Positions 19,501 through 28,024 of a stretch of DNA of 64,000 bases are shown here, piece by piece (within the stretch, counting starts at the first letter, position 1; each line of letters starts with the position of its first letter). The translations under genes and the position numbers were made by a program. The notes under the pieces were generated by a model. That model had not been told where the DNA came from, did no database searches, and worked only from the letters and a program-made list of their open reading frames with translations. Source of the DNA: DATBJG01 sp963790545 (GTDB lineage Bacteria > Acidobacteriota > Vicinamibacteria > Vicinamibacterales > JAMQPK01); the NCBI GenBank assembly GCA_963790545.1, contig CAWBPA010000017.1, positions 930,001-994,000 of the forward strand, written 5' to 3'.

Positions 19501-20063
19501 ACTTGCAGCAGGGCCGACACACCGTGACGCAGGTAAGCCGGGCCCGCCAGCAGCAACAATGCCGCCGCAGCAGCCACCGCGCCCAGACCGAACGCATTGC
19601 GTCGGAGTCGTTGCTCCTCGACGCGATGTCCCAGGTCGGCGTTCCGGCATTTCTCAACGGCGCTCTCGACGAGTCGCCGTACCAGCACCGGCGATTCGGT
19701 GTCTTTTTCTGCGGAGGTCGAATCGACGGCGCTCAGGATTGCCGACTGCAGCGAAGGTTCGTGCTCCTCGAGGTAAAGAGCCACCTGCTCGTCGGTGACG
19801 CGCCGGCGCAGCGGACGGATGAGAAACCAGACGACCAACCCGAGCAGGGCCGCAAACAACCCAATCCGGAAGCCAATGATGGCCGACGGGCGAAACCGCA
19901 GGACCTCGAGCCCGTACGCCGACATCAGGAGTGTGGCAAAGCCCACGCCCAGGACGAATGCGGCACCCCGGACCGCGAGCTTCGTGCGCCAACGCCCCCT
20001 GACCTGTCTGATCAGGGTCAGCAGCTCCGTGCGGTCGATCGAGTCTCTCGGTTCGTCAGGCAT
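16542..20063 (-). CDS. DUF4175 family large membrane protein
   Basis: A protein of 1173 aa. Two N-terminal membrane helices (residues about 30-90) and a third near 155-175 anchor a large periplasmic region. That region has Ig-like strands (residues about 200-480), then long charged coiled-coil segments rich in Arg/Glu/Gln/Ala (about 520-980). A low-complexity Gly/Gln tract (QQGQQGQTGQQGQQGQ, about 1000-1040) and a C-terminal helical domain follow. This order is that of DUF4175 proteins found beside BatA/VWA and DUF4159 genes. No enzyme motif is visible, so a structural or scaffold role in the envelope is the most I would infer. The Gly/Gln tract may vary in length between strains. Confidence 0.85.
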   Translation of the reverse strand: MPDEPRDSIDRTELLTLIRQVRGRWRTKLAVRGAAFVLGVGFATLLMSAYGLEVLRFRPSAIIGFRIGLFAALLGLVVWFLIRPLRRRVTDEQVALYLEEHEPSLQSAILSAVDSTSAEKDTESPVLVRRLVESAVEKCRNADLGHRVEEQRLRRNAFGLGAVAAAAALLLLAGPAYLRHGVSALLQVSRDVQASSPYHIDVQPGDAAVPRGSDQSITAKLIGFGSNRVELLTRSSGDSPYERLQLLPTDDPAIFEVKLFDLAKPMEYVVESNGVRSNVFNLKVTDLPYVDRLELEYHFPAYTGLAPRKVEEGGDIAVLRGTEVRLRAVPTMTSPAGRVQLEGASPIELTRNQDGSFTGAFKVEKDGSYRIELNGPAGEKVQASAQYTIDVLTDQPPTVSFSKPGRDMNASPVEEVFVEARADDDFGVKSLELLYSVNGGAEKAVKLFGGGSKATGEITAGHTFYLEELGLTPGDFVSYYARVSDNSGAQTAKSDLYFMQIRPFKKDFRAAQSQGGGGGGGGGGAEVGALSQQQRQIIAATFNVIRDRKTYSASEFREHLVLLTLSQSRLRDQVDGLISRMNSRLVEPDPSFKKIAEILPQAAKEMRTAEGALQAQKADEALPAEQRALQHLQKAEEEYELQVQVSRQQGGGGGGGAGSIANDLADLFELELDKMANQYETSQRADQQNMDQQIDELAERLRELARRQEQEAARQARRSALQQGGGGGSAQSQRALADEVEEAARRLEQLARERQRPELLDTARQLRQSADAMRRAAASGDKNAAAEAAAGLERLREAQKRLERGQAGRAQRDIADLRERAQQLAAEQRDIASEVDETLGAGAQSPQGQQRVGTINSRKDELEQKVSDLERQLDKTSSDTRREEKAASQKLSDAAGSIRDNKVKEKIRYSRNLLRAGSPESRGFEQSIGDNLQALSDKIGEAASALGSRDRADKMADSLDRTRDLVRGLESLDERMKEAGRRGRQGRDQQGNRGQQGQQGQTGQQGQQGQQGQEGQGGQGGEGQQANGQPNGGRDSEGAFGGPDGGNWGGGNRPWGWSGEDTRQFRGEIRQWSSEAQALRRDLREQGIDVGNLDEILRRLREFDSERVYQDPEELLRLQSFVVEGLKRFEYDLRRRVDAQNEQLFLAANDEAPASFRRLIEEYYRVLSKDQGR

Positions 20064-20107
20064 GTCCTGGCCCTCGGAAGTTTTTCTTTTATCTTAACCG
20101 GTAACCC

Positions 20108-22210
20108 TCAGGCTGTGGCACGAGAAAGGCGGTTCGACAACCACGTCTCCCCAGCCAGCAACAGCACGCCGGCAAGCAGCAGATACCACCAAATGGCCTG
20201 TCTGCGTTCCAAATCCGCCGGCCTCAGCTCGGCAGCTTCAGCCGCCGCCTGGGGATCGCTCGCTCGCGCCCGACCGGTCACGGCTGCCACGAGCTCCTGG
20301 GGATCCAACGGCACGAGATCCGACTCGGTGGTATCCACGTTCACGGCGACCGACACGGCCGTGGCGTCCCCACCCGACGTATCGCGGATCTCGTAGAATC
20401 CCTGCTCGTTCAGTTCGACCCACACCTCACCCGGACTCGGACCCGGTGCGCCGGGTGACGGATTCGTCCCGCTGGCCGGGGTCGTGGGAGCCGCGGGGGT
20501 ACTGCCACTCACCGGAATCCGCTGCCCCGTTGGAGTCAGCGCCAGACGGTCTTTGCCGGTCCGCCGCTCGGCAAACACTTGGCCAACCGTCAGCCACGGT
20601 GTCGGGGTTTCGTATCTCGCCAGGTACGTCATCACCTGGTGGACAAACGGCAGAAAGACCGGCTTCAGGACAAGATCGCTCCACAGGTTGTCCAGCGTCC
20701 CCGTCCAAACCAGGACGCGCCCCTGTCCCGAGTCCTTTTCTGCCAGGGCTACACCGCCATCGTCTAAACGAGCCAGCACCCGGGCCGGCGCGGCCACATC
20801 GAGCGCGCGATACCGAAATACTCGCGTACCCGCGAAACCGCCACTCCGCGGTGCGCGAAACAGCTCGAACACAGGATGGCTGAAGTCCACGCTCCCGATA
20901 CTGCCGGCACGACCCAGACCGCGGTCCACCGGCGGATTCAACGCACCTGGCATGATGGTGAGCCCGTCCGGCCAGGTGCTGCGGTCACCGAGCACGACGA
21001 ACAGCCCTCCGCCCTTTTCAACAAAGCCCTTCAGACGATCCGGCAACCCGCCTCCAAGCGGCACGTCGTTGAGAATCACGATGGCCCGCTCGGCCAGATC
21101 GGCGGCGGTGAACTGGTCGATGGATTTCACGTCCGCTCGAAACGACGGCTCACGTCCAATGCCCAGCGCGCCCCTCAAGTAGAAGCTGACATCGCGGCCC
21201 GCACCCGACCGTTCGACAATCAACACCGAGACCGGACGCCCGGGAGAAATGGTGAAATAAAACGCGTTGTCGCGCGCGAGCGGGTCGTTCGCGATGCGAA
21301 TGCTGCCGCGTGAGTTTGGCGCGGGCAGTACCAGCGGTTGGAATGTGACAGAACCGGAGGCGTTCGCACCCAGGCTCACCTGTTGAGCCTGCACCTGGCG
21401 GCCATCGATGTCGAGCGCGACATCGAGTGCAGGCACGGGTTTGTCGCTCCTGTTCTGCAAACCCGCGGTCACGGTCACCCGCTGCTGACCGGACTGCTCT
21501 TCGCGCTGGAAGGCCGCTGACAACACGGTGACGTTCGTGGTTGTCGGATCGGTGATGGGCACGGCCGTCAGCGTGGCGCCAAACGGAAAGCGCACGTCCT
21601 GCGGACCTTCCCACCCAGACTTTTGAAAGTCCGAAATGAGAATCGCGTCGCGACGCGTACGCGTGGACTGCTCCAGAATGCTTTGCGCCACCTTGAGCGC
21701 GGGGCCGTATCTCGTAGAGCCAGACCCGACGGTGGCACGCTCGACCGACAGCCGCAGGCGCGCGCGATCGTCCGTCGACCTCGCATCGACATCCGCCCCA
21801 CGCGCAAAAAACACGAGCGAGGCACGATCGCCGGCGCGTAACCCGTCAATCGCCTTCCGCGCTTCGGCCTGGGCGCGTTGCCAACGATCGCCGTAACCCA
21901 TGCTGTACGAGCGATCGAGGAGAATGACAACCTCGCGCGAACCGGTCGCAGCCGCTGAGGCAATCGTGGCCTGATTGAAGAACGGACGAGCAAACGCGGT
22001 AACGATCAGAACGACCGCCGCCATCCGCAGCAGAAGCAGGGCCCAGTTATGGATGCGCCGCCGCTGAACGGACTTGTAGGGAATCTTTTCCAGGAACATC
22101 AGCGATGGGAAAAATACAATCTGCTTCTTTTCCCGCTGAATCAGATGGATGAGCACCGGCACGGCCAGTGCGGCGAACGCGGCAAAGAAGAGTGGGGCGA
22201 GAAAGCTCAT
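20108..22210 (-). CDS. BatA-type membrane protein with von Willebrand A domain
   Basis: A protein of 700 aa. The N-terminus (MSFLAPLFFAAFAALAVPVL) is the BatA/aerotolerance-type double membrane anchor. A VWA domain follows with MIDAS-like VVILLDRSYSMGYG (DxSxS), then a beta-rich region and a domain with IVILNDVPLGGGLP resembling the class I amidotransferase-like segment common in these proteins. A final membrane helix (WWYLLLAGVLLLAGETWL) precedes the C-terminus. Proteins of this type work with MoxR AAA+ ATPases, possibly in assembling or metallating envelope complexes. It heads the run VWA-DUF4175-DUF4159 on the minus strand; the MoxR and DUF58 partners lie about 9 kb away. Confidence 0.88.
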   Translation of the reverse strand: MSFLAPLFFAAFAALAVPVLIHLIQREKKQIVFFPSLMFLEKIPYKSVQRRRIHNWALLLLRMAAVVLIVTAFARPFFNQATIASAAATGSREVVILLDRSYSMGYGDRWQRAQAEARKAIDGLRAGDRASLVFFARGADVDARSTDDRARLRLSVERATVGSGSTRYGPALKVAQSILEQSTRTRRDAILISDFQKSGWEGPQDVRFPFGATLTAVPITDPTTTNVTVLSAAFQREEQSGQQRVTVTAGLQNRSDKPVPALDVALDIDGRQVQAQQVSLGANASGSVTFQPLVLPAPNSRGSIRIANDPLARDNAFYFTISPGRPVSVLIVERSGAGRDVSFYLRGALGIGREPSFRADVKSIDQFTAADLAERAIVILNDVPLGGGLPDRLKGFVEKGGGLFVVLGDRSTWPDGLTIMPGALNPPVDRGLGRAGSIGSVDFSHPVFELFRAPRSGGFAGTRVFRYRALDVAAPARVLARLDDGGVALAEKDSGQGRVLVWTGTLDNLWSDLVLKPVFLPFVHQVMTYLARYETPTPWLTVGQVFAERRTGKDRLALTPTGQRIPVSGSTPAAPTTPASGTNPSPGAPGPSPGEVWVELNEQGFYEIRDTSGGDATAVSVAVNVDTTESDLVPLDPQELVAAVTGRARASDPQAAAEAAELRPADLERRQAIWWYLLLAGVLLLAGETWLSNRLSRATA

Positions 22211-22331
22211 CGCTAGTGGTCAGTGGTCGGTGGCCAGTGGCCGGTCCAACGCCGAGTGCCTAGAGCCGAAATCCGAGAGCCTAGTTGAAGTATACCCAGT
22301 CCGACACGACCATGCACCGTATGATGTGTGA
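22211..22331. repeat. TGGTCAGTGG-type low-complexity repeat
   Basis: The gap begins with AGTGGTCAGTGGTCGGTGGC and CAGTGGCCGG, and continues with a GAGCCGAAATCCGAGAGCC stretch. Similar TGGTCAGTGGC text occurs at about 37812-37850 and 37905-37930. The rest should hold the promoters of the divergent VWA and AlkB genes. Confidence 0.65.
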
Positions 22332-22953
22332 ATGCACTGGCTGGCGCCGGGTGCGTGCTTCCTCGAACGCTTCCTCTCCCGTGATGAGCAACAGAGCCTT
22401 GCCGAGCGATGCCGACAGCTGGTCGAGGCCGATGCCGGAGCCTATGTGCCAACCGTCCGGGGTGGCGGGAAGATGCGGGTACGTATGCTCTGCCTGGGGA
22501 GACACTGGAATCCGCTAACCTACAAATACGAGCAGGTACGCGCGGATTTCGATGGGAAACCGGTGCCTGAGCTCCCGCCCGACCTTGTTGCGCTTGGACA
22601 GAGACTCGCGGCCACCGCCGGATTCGATTTCAACCCCGACATCTGCCTTATCAATTGGTACGGCGCGGACGGTCGTATGGGTCTCCACCAGGACAAGGAT
22701 GAAACTCCGGCGTCGCTCGAACGTGGTGTTCCGGTCGTTTCGCTATCGGTCGGCGATACGGCGCGATTTCTCTTCGGTGGGCTGCGACGACGGGATCCCC
22801 TCGAAACCCTGATGCTTCAATCGGGTGACGGGTTCGTGTTTGGAGGTCCCGCGCGGCTGCGCTATCACGGTGTGGCGAGGATCCTGCCCGGCACCGCGCC
22901 GCACGAACTGGCAGGCATGGGTCGATTGAACCTCACGTTCCGGCAGTACCTGA
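22332..22953 (+). CDS. alkB: AlkB-like 2-oxoglutarate/Fe(II) dioxygenase
   Basis: About 207 aa match AlkB, which repairs alkylated DNA bases by oxidative demethylation. The iron ligands are in LHQDKDE (HxD) and RLRYHGVARI (His), and the 2-oxoglutarate arginines are in GRLNLTFRQY (RxxxxxR). In the deposited frame the ORF runs on to 23312, adding about 119 residues antisense to the PBP1A gene with no family similarity. If one C in CAGTACCTGA (22945-22953) is an insertion, the protein ends FRQY-stop at 22953, two bases from the convergent PBP1A stop. That is the expected AlkB length and tail-to-tail spacing. I therefore give the shorter extent. The ribosome-binding site before the ATG is weak. 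Confidence 0.82.
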
Positions 22954-22955
22954 AT

Positions 22956-25250
22956 TTAGTCTTTACCTTTGAAAATCCGTCCCCAGAACCCGCGTTTTTT
23001 CCTGTCGGGCTGAGGCTGCGGGAGCTCCGAAGCGGTGGGTGTGACCGAAGCATCCGCGGCGGGGGTGTCGGCACGAGCCGTGGCGGGCGGCAGCCCCGCA
23101 GCGTCGGCGGTAACCGGCGTCACGTTTTGCGTTCCTCGGAAGACCCCGGCGACCGCTTCGAGGAAGGAGTGTCCCTGATGGAGATCGCACGATTCGACGG
23201 GTTCGGTCCCCTTGACGAAATACTCCGTCTGAATGAGGGAACGCTTGACCGTTGTTCCGTCTTTGTTCGTAATTTCCACATCGTCGCACCCACGCGCGGG
23301 CAACTTGCCTGACATCCGGCACACGTCGACCGAGACAATCCCGGACGGCGCCTTGAACCAGGACGGCTTATCGTTGCGCGTGGCGGTCTTCATGAAACGC
23401 GCCCACAACGGCACGGCGAGATCGCCGGCATAGCCGTTGCGGAGAATCGTGCGCGGCTGATCGAATCCAATCCACACGCCCGAGACCAGGTTCGGCGTGA
23501 AGCCGACAAACCACGCATCCACGTAGTCGTTCGTAGTGCCCGTCTTGCCGGCCGCCGGCAACGTGAATCCGTCACTACGCACTCTGAACGCCGTACCGGC
23601 ATTGACCACGTCGGCCAGCATGTGGGACATCAGAAACGCCGTCGTTTCAGAAACCGCTCGCTCGGAAGAAGGGGTTGCCTCGAAGAGCGTGACACCCTGC
23701 GCGTCGACGACACGACGAATCAAGACCGGCTTGTGCAGCATTCCGCTGTCAGCAAACGCTGCGTACACCATCGTCATCGACATCAGCGTCACTTCACCCG
23801 AGCCCAGGGCCAGCGAGGGCACCTGCGGCACAGAACCCAGCCCAAGGCGCTTGGCATACTCGGCCGTACGATTGATACCGACTTCCTCGATCATCCGCGC
23901 GGCCGCACGGTTGCTCGACGTCCGCAGAGCCGTGCGCACCGTCATGGCATTGCCTTCCGAGTGGTCGTCCTCCGGAATCCACTCGCCCTGAAGTGTCATG
24001 ATGGGCTCGTCGAGTCGGTCCACCAGGCTCGCAGGCGAGTAGCCGACTTCGAGCGCTGTCGCGTACACAAACGGCTTGAATGCCGACCCCGGCTGCCGCA
24101 GCGCCTGCGTGGCTCGATTGAAGCCACTGGTCTTCTTCTCGCGCCCGCCAACCATGGCGCGGACCTCACCTGTTTTTGGATCGATGGCGACGAGGGCAGC
24201 CTGGAGCGGATCTTCCGGGCCTCCGGCACGGGTCTTCCGCCGGGCGGCTTGTCGTGCCTCAATCTCTTCCATCGATTGCGCGATGGCGGCTTCGGCGGCT
24301 TCTTGCATCACCGGATCAATGGTCGTGTACACGCGCAATCCGCCCTCGTACACGCGTTCTTCGCCGAAGAGCTCCACGAGCTTCAACCGCACTTGCTCCT
24401 TGAAGTGGAGGCCGCTTTCTTCGGGTTCTCCGGCTTTCGGCTGCAGTGTGACACGCGCACGCGTAGCTTGCTGCCAGGCCGCTCAATCGATGGCGTCCTC
24501 GTCGAGCATGGCCTGGAGCACCACATTGCGGCGAGCTGTCGCACGTGCGAGGTTCGTGGTGGGCGCGTAAGCTGAAGGTGACTTGACCAGCCCCGCTAGT
24601 AGCGCCGCCTCGGCGACATCAAGATCGCTGGCCGGCTTGCCGAAATACCCCTGGGATGCCGCTTCCGCTCCGTACAGACCCTCTCCAAAATAGACCTTGT
24701 TCAGGTAGAGCTCGAGAATCTCGTGCTTTGAATACTGATCTTCGATACGTGCGGCGAGCACGGCTTCCTTGAGCTTGCGCCGCAACGTTTTGTCCGATGT
24801 GAGGAAGCTCTGACGGGCCAGCTGCTGCGTAATCGTGCTGCCACCTTGCGCGGCCCGGAAATGAAGCAGGTTCTTCCACGCCGCGCCCACGACGCGAAAG
24901 CTATCCACCCCGTTGTGGGCGAAAAAGCGCCGGTCTTCGATTGAGACGATCGCTCGGAGCAGGTGCGGTGAAATCCTGGCGATCGGCACGTCGATACGCT
25001 GCTCTTTGAAGATGGTAAAAACGGGCCGATTCGACACGTCGTACAGCGTGGTGGCCTGCGCCATGTTCCCGAGCGACCTGATCCCGTCGCGGCCCGGGAG
25101 CCCCGACAGGACGTCGTAAGCCAGCCACGCGCCTGCGACGAACGAAAGCGCGGCAACGACGACGGCGACCTTGGAGAGGACAGGCTGACGTTGGGCGGCA
25201 CGAGCCCAGATGGCTTGTAGACGTGCCAGGGGAGTTGGCTGGGACATCAT
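22956..25250 (-). CDS. mrcA: Class A penicillin-binding protein 1A, interrupted by an in-frame TGA
   Basis: A bifunctional peptidoglycan synthase. An N-terminal membrane helix precedes the glycosyltransferase domain (catalytic SIEDRRFFAHNGVD, then GGSTITQQLARQ and KEAVLAARIEDQYSKHEILE). The transpeptidase domain has SAFKP (SxxK), TSSNRAA (SxN) and GKTGTTNDY (KTG). The reading frame is continuous across the junction, but a TGA at 24485-24483 follows LDEDAID and is followed in frame by AAWQQATRARVTLQPKAGE. A single substitution (for example CGA to TGA) explains it. An AAGGAG lies just before a GTG at 24392, so a separate transpeptidase fragment could in principle be translated. The tail is Pro/Ala-rich and ends KKRGFWGRIFKGKD. 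Whether the TGA is real or an error cannot be settled here. Confidence 0.85.
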
Positions 25251-25354
25251 TTATCTCAAAAGCAATGCCTGTGCCAGTGCGATCTCGGTAACTAGTACGA
25301 CGTATTTGGCTACATCGTGTCGTAAAAATCGAGCAGGGAGTAAAAACTCGTCGG

Positions 25355-25855
25355 TCAACCCTGCGTGACCGCAATTGGCGGCGCGTCGCGAAGGGTCCGC
25401 AGCACCACGCAATAGCGCTCGGTCAACCGGATCAGCGTGGCGCGCTGTTCGTCCGTTGCGTCAGTATCGAGGTCGAACGTCAGCCGGATTTCCCGGAATC
25501 CCACCGGAACATCCTTCGAGATTCCGAGCGTACCACGAAAGTCCAGATCCCCCTCCGCTGTCACACGGGCGCGACGCAGGGTCACGCCAATGCCAGTGGC
25601 GACGGCCCGAAGGGTGACGCCCGCGCAAGCAACCAAGGCCTCGAGCAGCATGTCTCCCGGGCACGCCAGCGTCCCATCCCCTCCGGCGGCCGGATGGAGG
25701 CCCGCCGTGACCCGACCCAGCCCCGATGCAATTTTGCATCCGACGTCATCGTTGGTGTCACCCGTGGCGCGAAGCGTGATCATCGCAGACGGTGGATCGG
25801 TCTTGTAGCGGTCTTTCAGGGGCGTTTGCAGCGCCCTGAGTTCTTGGACGTCCAT
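25355..25855 (-). CDS. OsmC-family peroxiredoxin-like protein
   Basis: A cytoplasmic protein of 166 aa with the OsmC fold. The two redox cysteines are in ALVACAGVTL and TERYCVVLRTL, placed as in OsmC/Ohr proteins that reduce organic hydroperoxides. It has the family's FREIRLTFDLDTDA strand before the second Cys. It belongs to the general OsmC group rather than clearly Ohr. It is monocistronic, with the GTAG-type palindrome upstream. No specific regulator is visible. Confidence 0.85.
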   Translation of the reverse strand: MDVQELRALQTPLKDRYKTDPPSAMITLRATGDTNDDVGCKIASGLGRVTAGLHPAAGGDGTLACPGDMLLEALVACAGVTLRAVATGIGVTLRRARVTAEGDLDFRGTLGISKDVPVGFREIRLTFDLDTDATDEQRATLIRLTERYCVVLRTLRDAPPIAVTQG

Positions 25856-25921
25856 GTGTTCTCCCGTACCCTGAACGTTTGAGTATCCCGATGGTGTAGC
25901 GCGGACGCTTTAGCGTCCGCG
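25856..25921. repeat. GTAGCGCGGACGC palindrome
   Basis: The hairpin GCGGACGC-TTTA-GCGTCCGC at about 25902-25921, preceded by GGTGTAGC, is a member of the window-wide GTAG-type intergenic family. No coding potential. Confidence 0.75.
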
Positions 25922-27046
25922 TCAGCGTCGCCGCCGTTCGACTACCAGACACGAACCTGCGATGGTACACGTCAAGGCGGCCACCAGTCCCCAGAACAGG
26001 CGCGTCGGCCATTTGAACACGGGGATGGGCAGTGCCGCGCTGATGTACGGCTGACGGTCACCTGTCGTTCGATTGGTCATCTCGACCCGTTGTTCGGGCG
26101 GCCAGCGATACGCAAAGGTCGGCCCGACACGGATGTCGAGAACGGGCGCGTCGTACTTCTCCAAAATGCGATTTTCTCGCCACGCCGTGTGGTCGTCACC
26201 GTCATTGCGCTCCTGCACGTGAAACAGCGCTTCGCTCAAGTATTGATCTTCGCGCGCCAGCAGTCCCTGCGGCTCCGGCGGGGCTGAACGCCAACGTTCG
26301 GTGCGTTCCAGAGAAATCCGCTGCAATTCCTGTGTCGTGTATCGTGAGTGGAACGTACCCGCCTCCGCGTCTGCAATGGTGTGCCCCAGATGTGCCGACT
26401 GGAGAAACCCCGCAAGGCCCAGCACGACGGCCGCCGCAAGCCATCCGATCCTGGAAAGGGAGCCTCGACCGAATCTCGGCGACACGCGCACTGGCGGATT
26501 GATGCCTACGCTGGCGAGCAGGCCGCATGAAATCGACGCACCGTTCAGCAGGACGTCGTGAACTTCGCCGACCCGTCCGGGAACGAACCACTGGCACCAC
26601 TCATCAAGGGTTCCGACCAGGAGCGCAGCCAGGGCCGGCAGGACGAGGACGGATGGATCGCCTCGGACCCGCCAGGCTTGATAGAAACAGAACGTCAGCA
26701 ATCCATATTCGATGAAGTGGAACCGTTCAACCGCGTCGACCTCTGCATTGCCAGTGCTGACGGCCGCGGCATATACCGCGCCCAGAGCCAGCGCGGCCGC
26801 GAGAAGGAGAAGCCTCGTCGAGCGTCCGCGCATGCGCGCGACTGTGAAGGCAAGCCCGAGCGCGACGAGCACGATCACGGTACCGTTAATGATGGAGGAA
26901 TATCCCGCCGGAAACAGACTGCGAATCGCTGCCCGGACTTCACCAATGAACGGGGCCCCGAGGACAATCGCGATGGACAGCAGAACCGCACAAAGGAGCC
27001 AGCCGACCGACTGGTTTGGCCGAGCGTCGTCCAGCCGTTTTGTCAT
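25922..27046 (-). CDS. VanZ-like membrane protein
   Basis: A protein of 374 aa with about seven hydrophobic segments. The central block FHFIEYGLLTFCFYQAW ... LDEWCQWFVPGRVGEVHDV ... NGAS is the VanZ-like signature (H..EY, DE..Q, P.R...D). VanZ-like proteins are integral membrane proteins of largely unknown function; the name comes from a teicoplanin-resistance accessory gene and does not prove resistance. A periplasmic region of about 120 residues (from YTTQELQRISLE) follows and is not familiar to me. A last membrane helix ends in VVERRRR. It stands alone between OsmC and the divergent DUF4159 copy 2. Confidence 0.8.
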   Translation of the reverse strand: MTKRLDDARPNQSVGWLLCAVLLSIAIVLGAPFIGEVRAAIRSLFPAGYSSIINGTVIVLVALGLAFTVARMRGRSTRLLLLAAALALGAVYAAAVSTGNAEVDAVERFHFIEYGLLTFCFYQAWRVRGDPSVLVLPALAALLVGTLDEWCQWFVPGRVGEVHDVLLNGASISCGLLASVGINPPVRVSPRFGRGSLSRIGWLAAAVVLGLAGFLQSAHLGHTIADAEAGTFHSRYTTQELQRISLERTERWRSAPPEPQGLLAREDQYLSEALFHVQERNDGDDHTAWRENRILEKYDAPVLDIRVGPTFAYRWPPEQRVEMTNRTTGDRQPYISAALPIPVFKWPTRLFWGLVAALTCTIAGSCLVVERRRR

Positions 27047-27115
27047 TGGAACAAATAGGATAAGTCAGCCACTGTTTGGTCCCGCCATTGAGAGGATTGG
27101 CGGTAGACTGGTTCC

Positions 27116-27935
27116 GTGAAACGACGGGCCGTTGTCGTTGCAGTGACCCTTGTCGTCATCGCGTGCAGCGCCGCCGCCCTGCTTGGTCAGCGGCGAGGCG
27201 GCCGGTTCGGCACGTTCCTCCGCAGACCCGCGGCCGACACCTTCGACGGCCGCTTCAACTTCTGCCGCATCGGCTTCAACAATGGATACCGCGACGGCGG
27301 CGGCTGGAGCGTCGATTACCCCCGCGCCGACGTCAATCTGTCCATCCGACTGTCAGAATTGACGAAAGCTCCCGTCAGCTTCAACGATTCAGGCGAACCC
27401 AAGCACGTCGTGATCGGCCTGACCGAAGACGCCCTGTTCCGCTGCCCGTTCATCATGATGACGGAGGTCGGCGGCGTGTTACTTCGACGATGCGGAAGCG
27501 GCAAGGCTGCGAACGTACCTGCTCAAAGGCGGGTTCCTGTGGGCCGATGATTTCTGGGGCCCCATTGCGTGGGACAACTGGGAAAACGAAATTCGAAAGG
27601 CGCTTCCTGCGTCAGAATTCCCCATCGTGGACGTCCCCATCGATCATCCGCTGTTCCGCACCCTCTTCGAGATCACGCGAGTGCCGCAGATTCCGTCGAT
27701 CAATTTCTGGGGCGGAAGAGGGGGGCCGACGTCCGAACGTGGTGCCTCGAGTGCGGAGGTGCACACACGGGCGATCTACGACCAGCGCGGCCGGATGATG
27801 GTTTTCACCACGCACAACACGGACTTTGGTGACTCTTTCGAGCGCGAAGGCGACGATCCCAACTACTTCTACGAGTTCTCCGTCCACGGCTATGCCGTCG
27901 GCATCGACATTCTGCTGTACTCGATGACGCACTAG
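27116..27935 (+). CDS. DUF4159 protein, copy 2 (secreted; one frameshift)
   Basis: A near twin of copy 1, about 272 aa. It has a signal peptide, then DGRFNFCRIGFNNGYRDGGG, DYPRADVNLSIRLSELT, LLKGGFLWADDFWGPIAWDN, VDVPIDHPLFRTLFEITRV and MVFTTHNTDFGDSFE. The frame breaks at 27476-27482. GTGTTACTTC should probably be GTGTACTTC, giving GGV-YFDDAEAARLRTY. The indel sits in a GTAC tetramer like several others in the window. It starts at a GTG (27116) and, unlike copies 1 and 3, stands alone without DUF4175, VWA or MoxR neighbours, as a divergent single gene. Confidence 0.85.
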
Positions 27936-28024
27936 GTCGTAGGGCGGGCCTTGCTTTACAGGCCCGCCTGGCGCCGTGTCCAAAGAGCAGGACCCGGCCT
28001 ACGTACTGTAGTTGGTAACCTTCC
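27936..28024. repeat. GTAGGGCGGGCC-type palindrome
   Basis: TCGTAGGGCGGGCC-TTGCTTTACA-GGCCCGCC is followed by CCGGCCTACGTACTGTA, again with CCTACGTAC at the outer end. It lies between the convergent DUF4159 copy 2 and amidase genes, where it could act as a bidirectional transcript end. Confidence 0.75.

Noticed and set aside
22954..23312. C-terminal extension of AlkB
   Set aside because: These 119 codons are antisense to PBP1A, lack similarity, and disappear if one base at a GTAC is removed.
24483..24485. Selenocysteine or recoded TGA in PBP1A
   Set aside because: The position is not catalytic in the family, no SECIS-like hairpin follows, and a single C-to-T change explains it more simply.
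25922..27046. Teicoplanin resistance call for the VanZ-like gene
   Set aside because: VanZ-like domains are widespread without resistance roles and no van genes are nearby.
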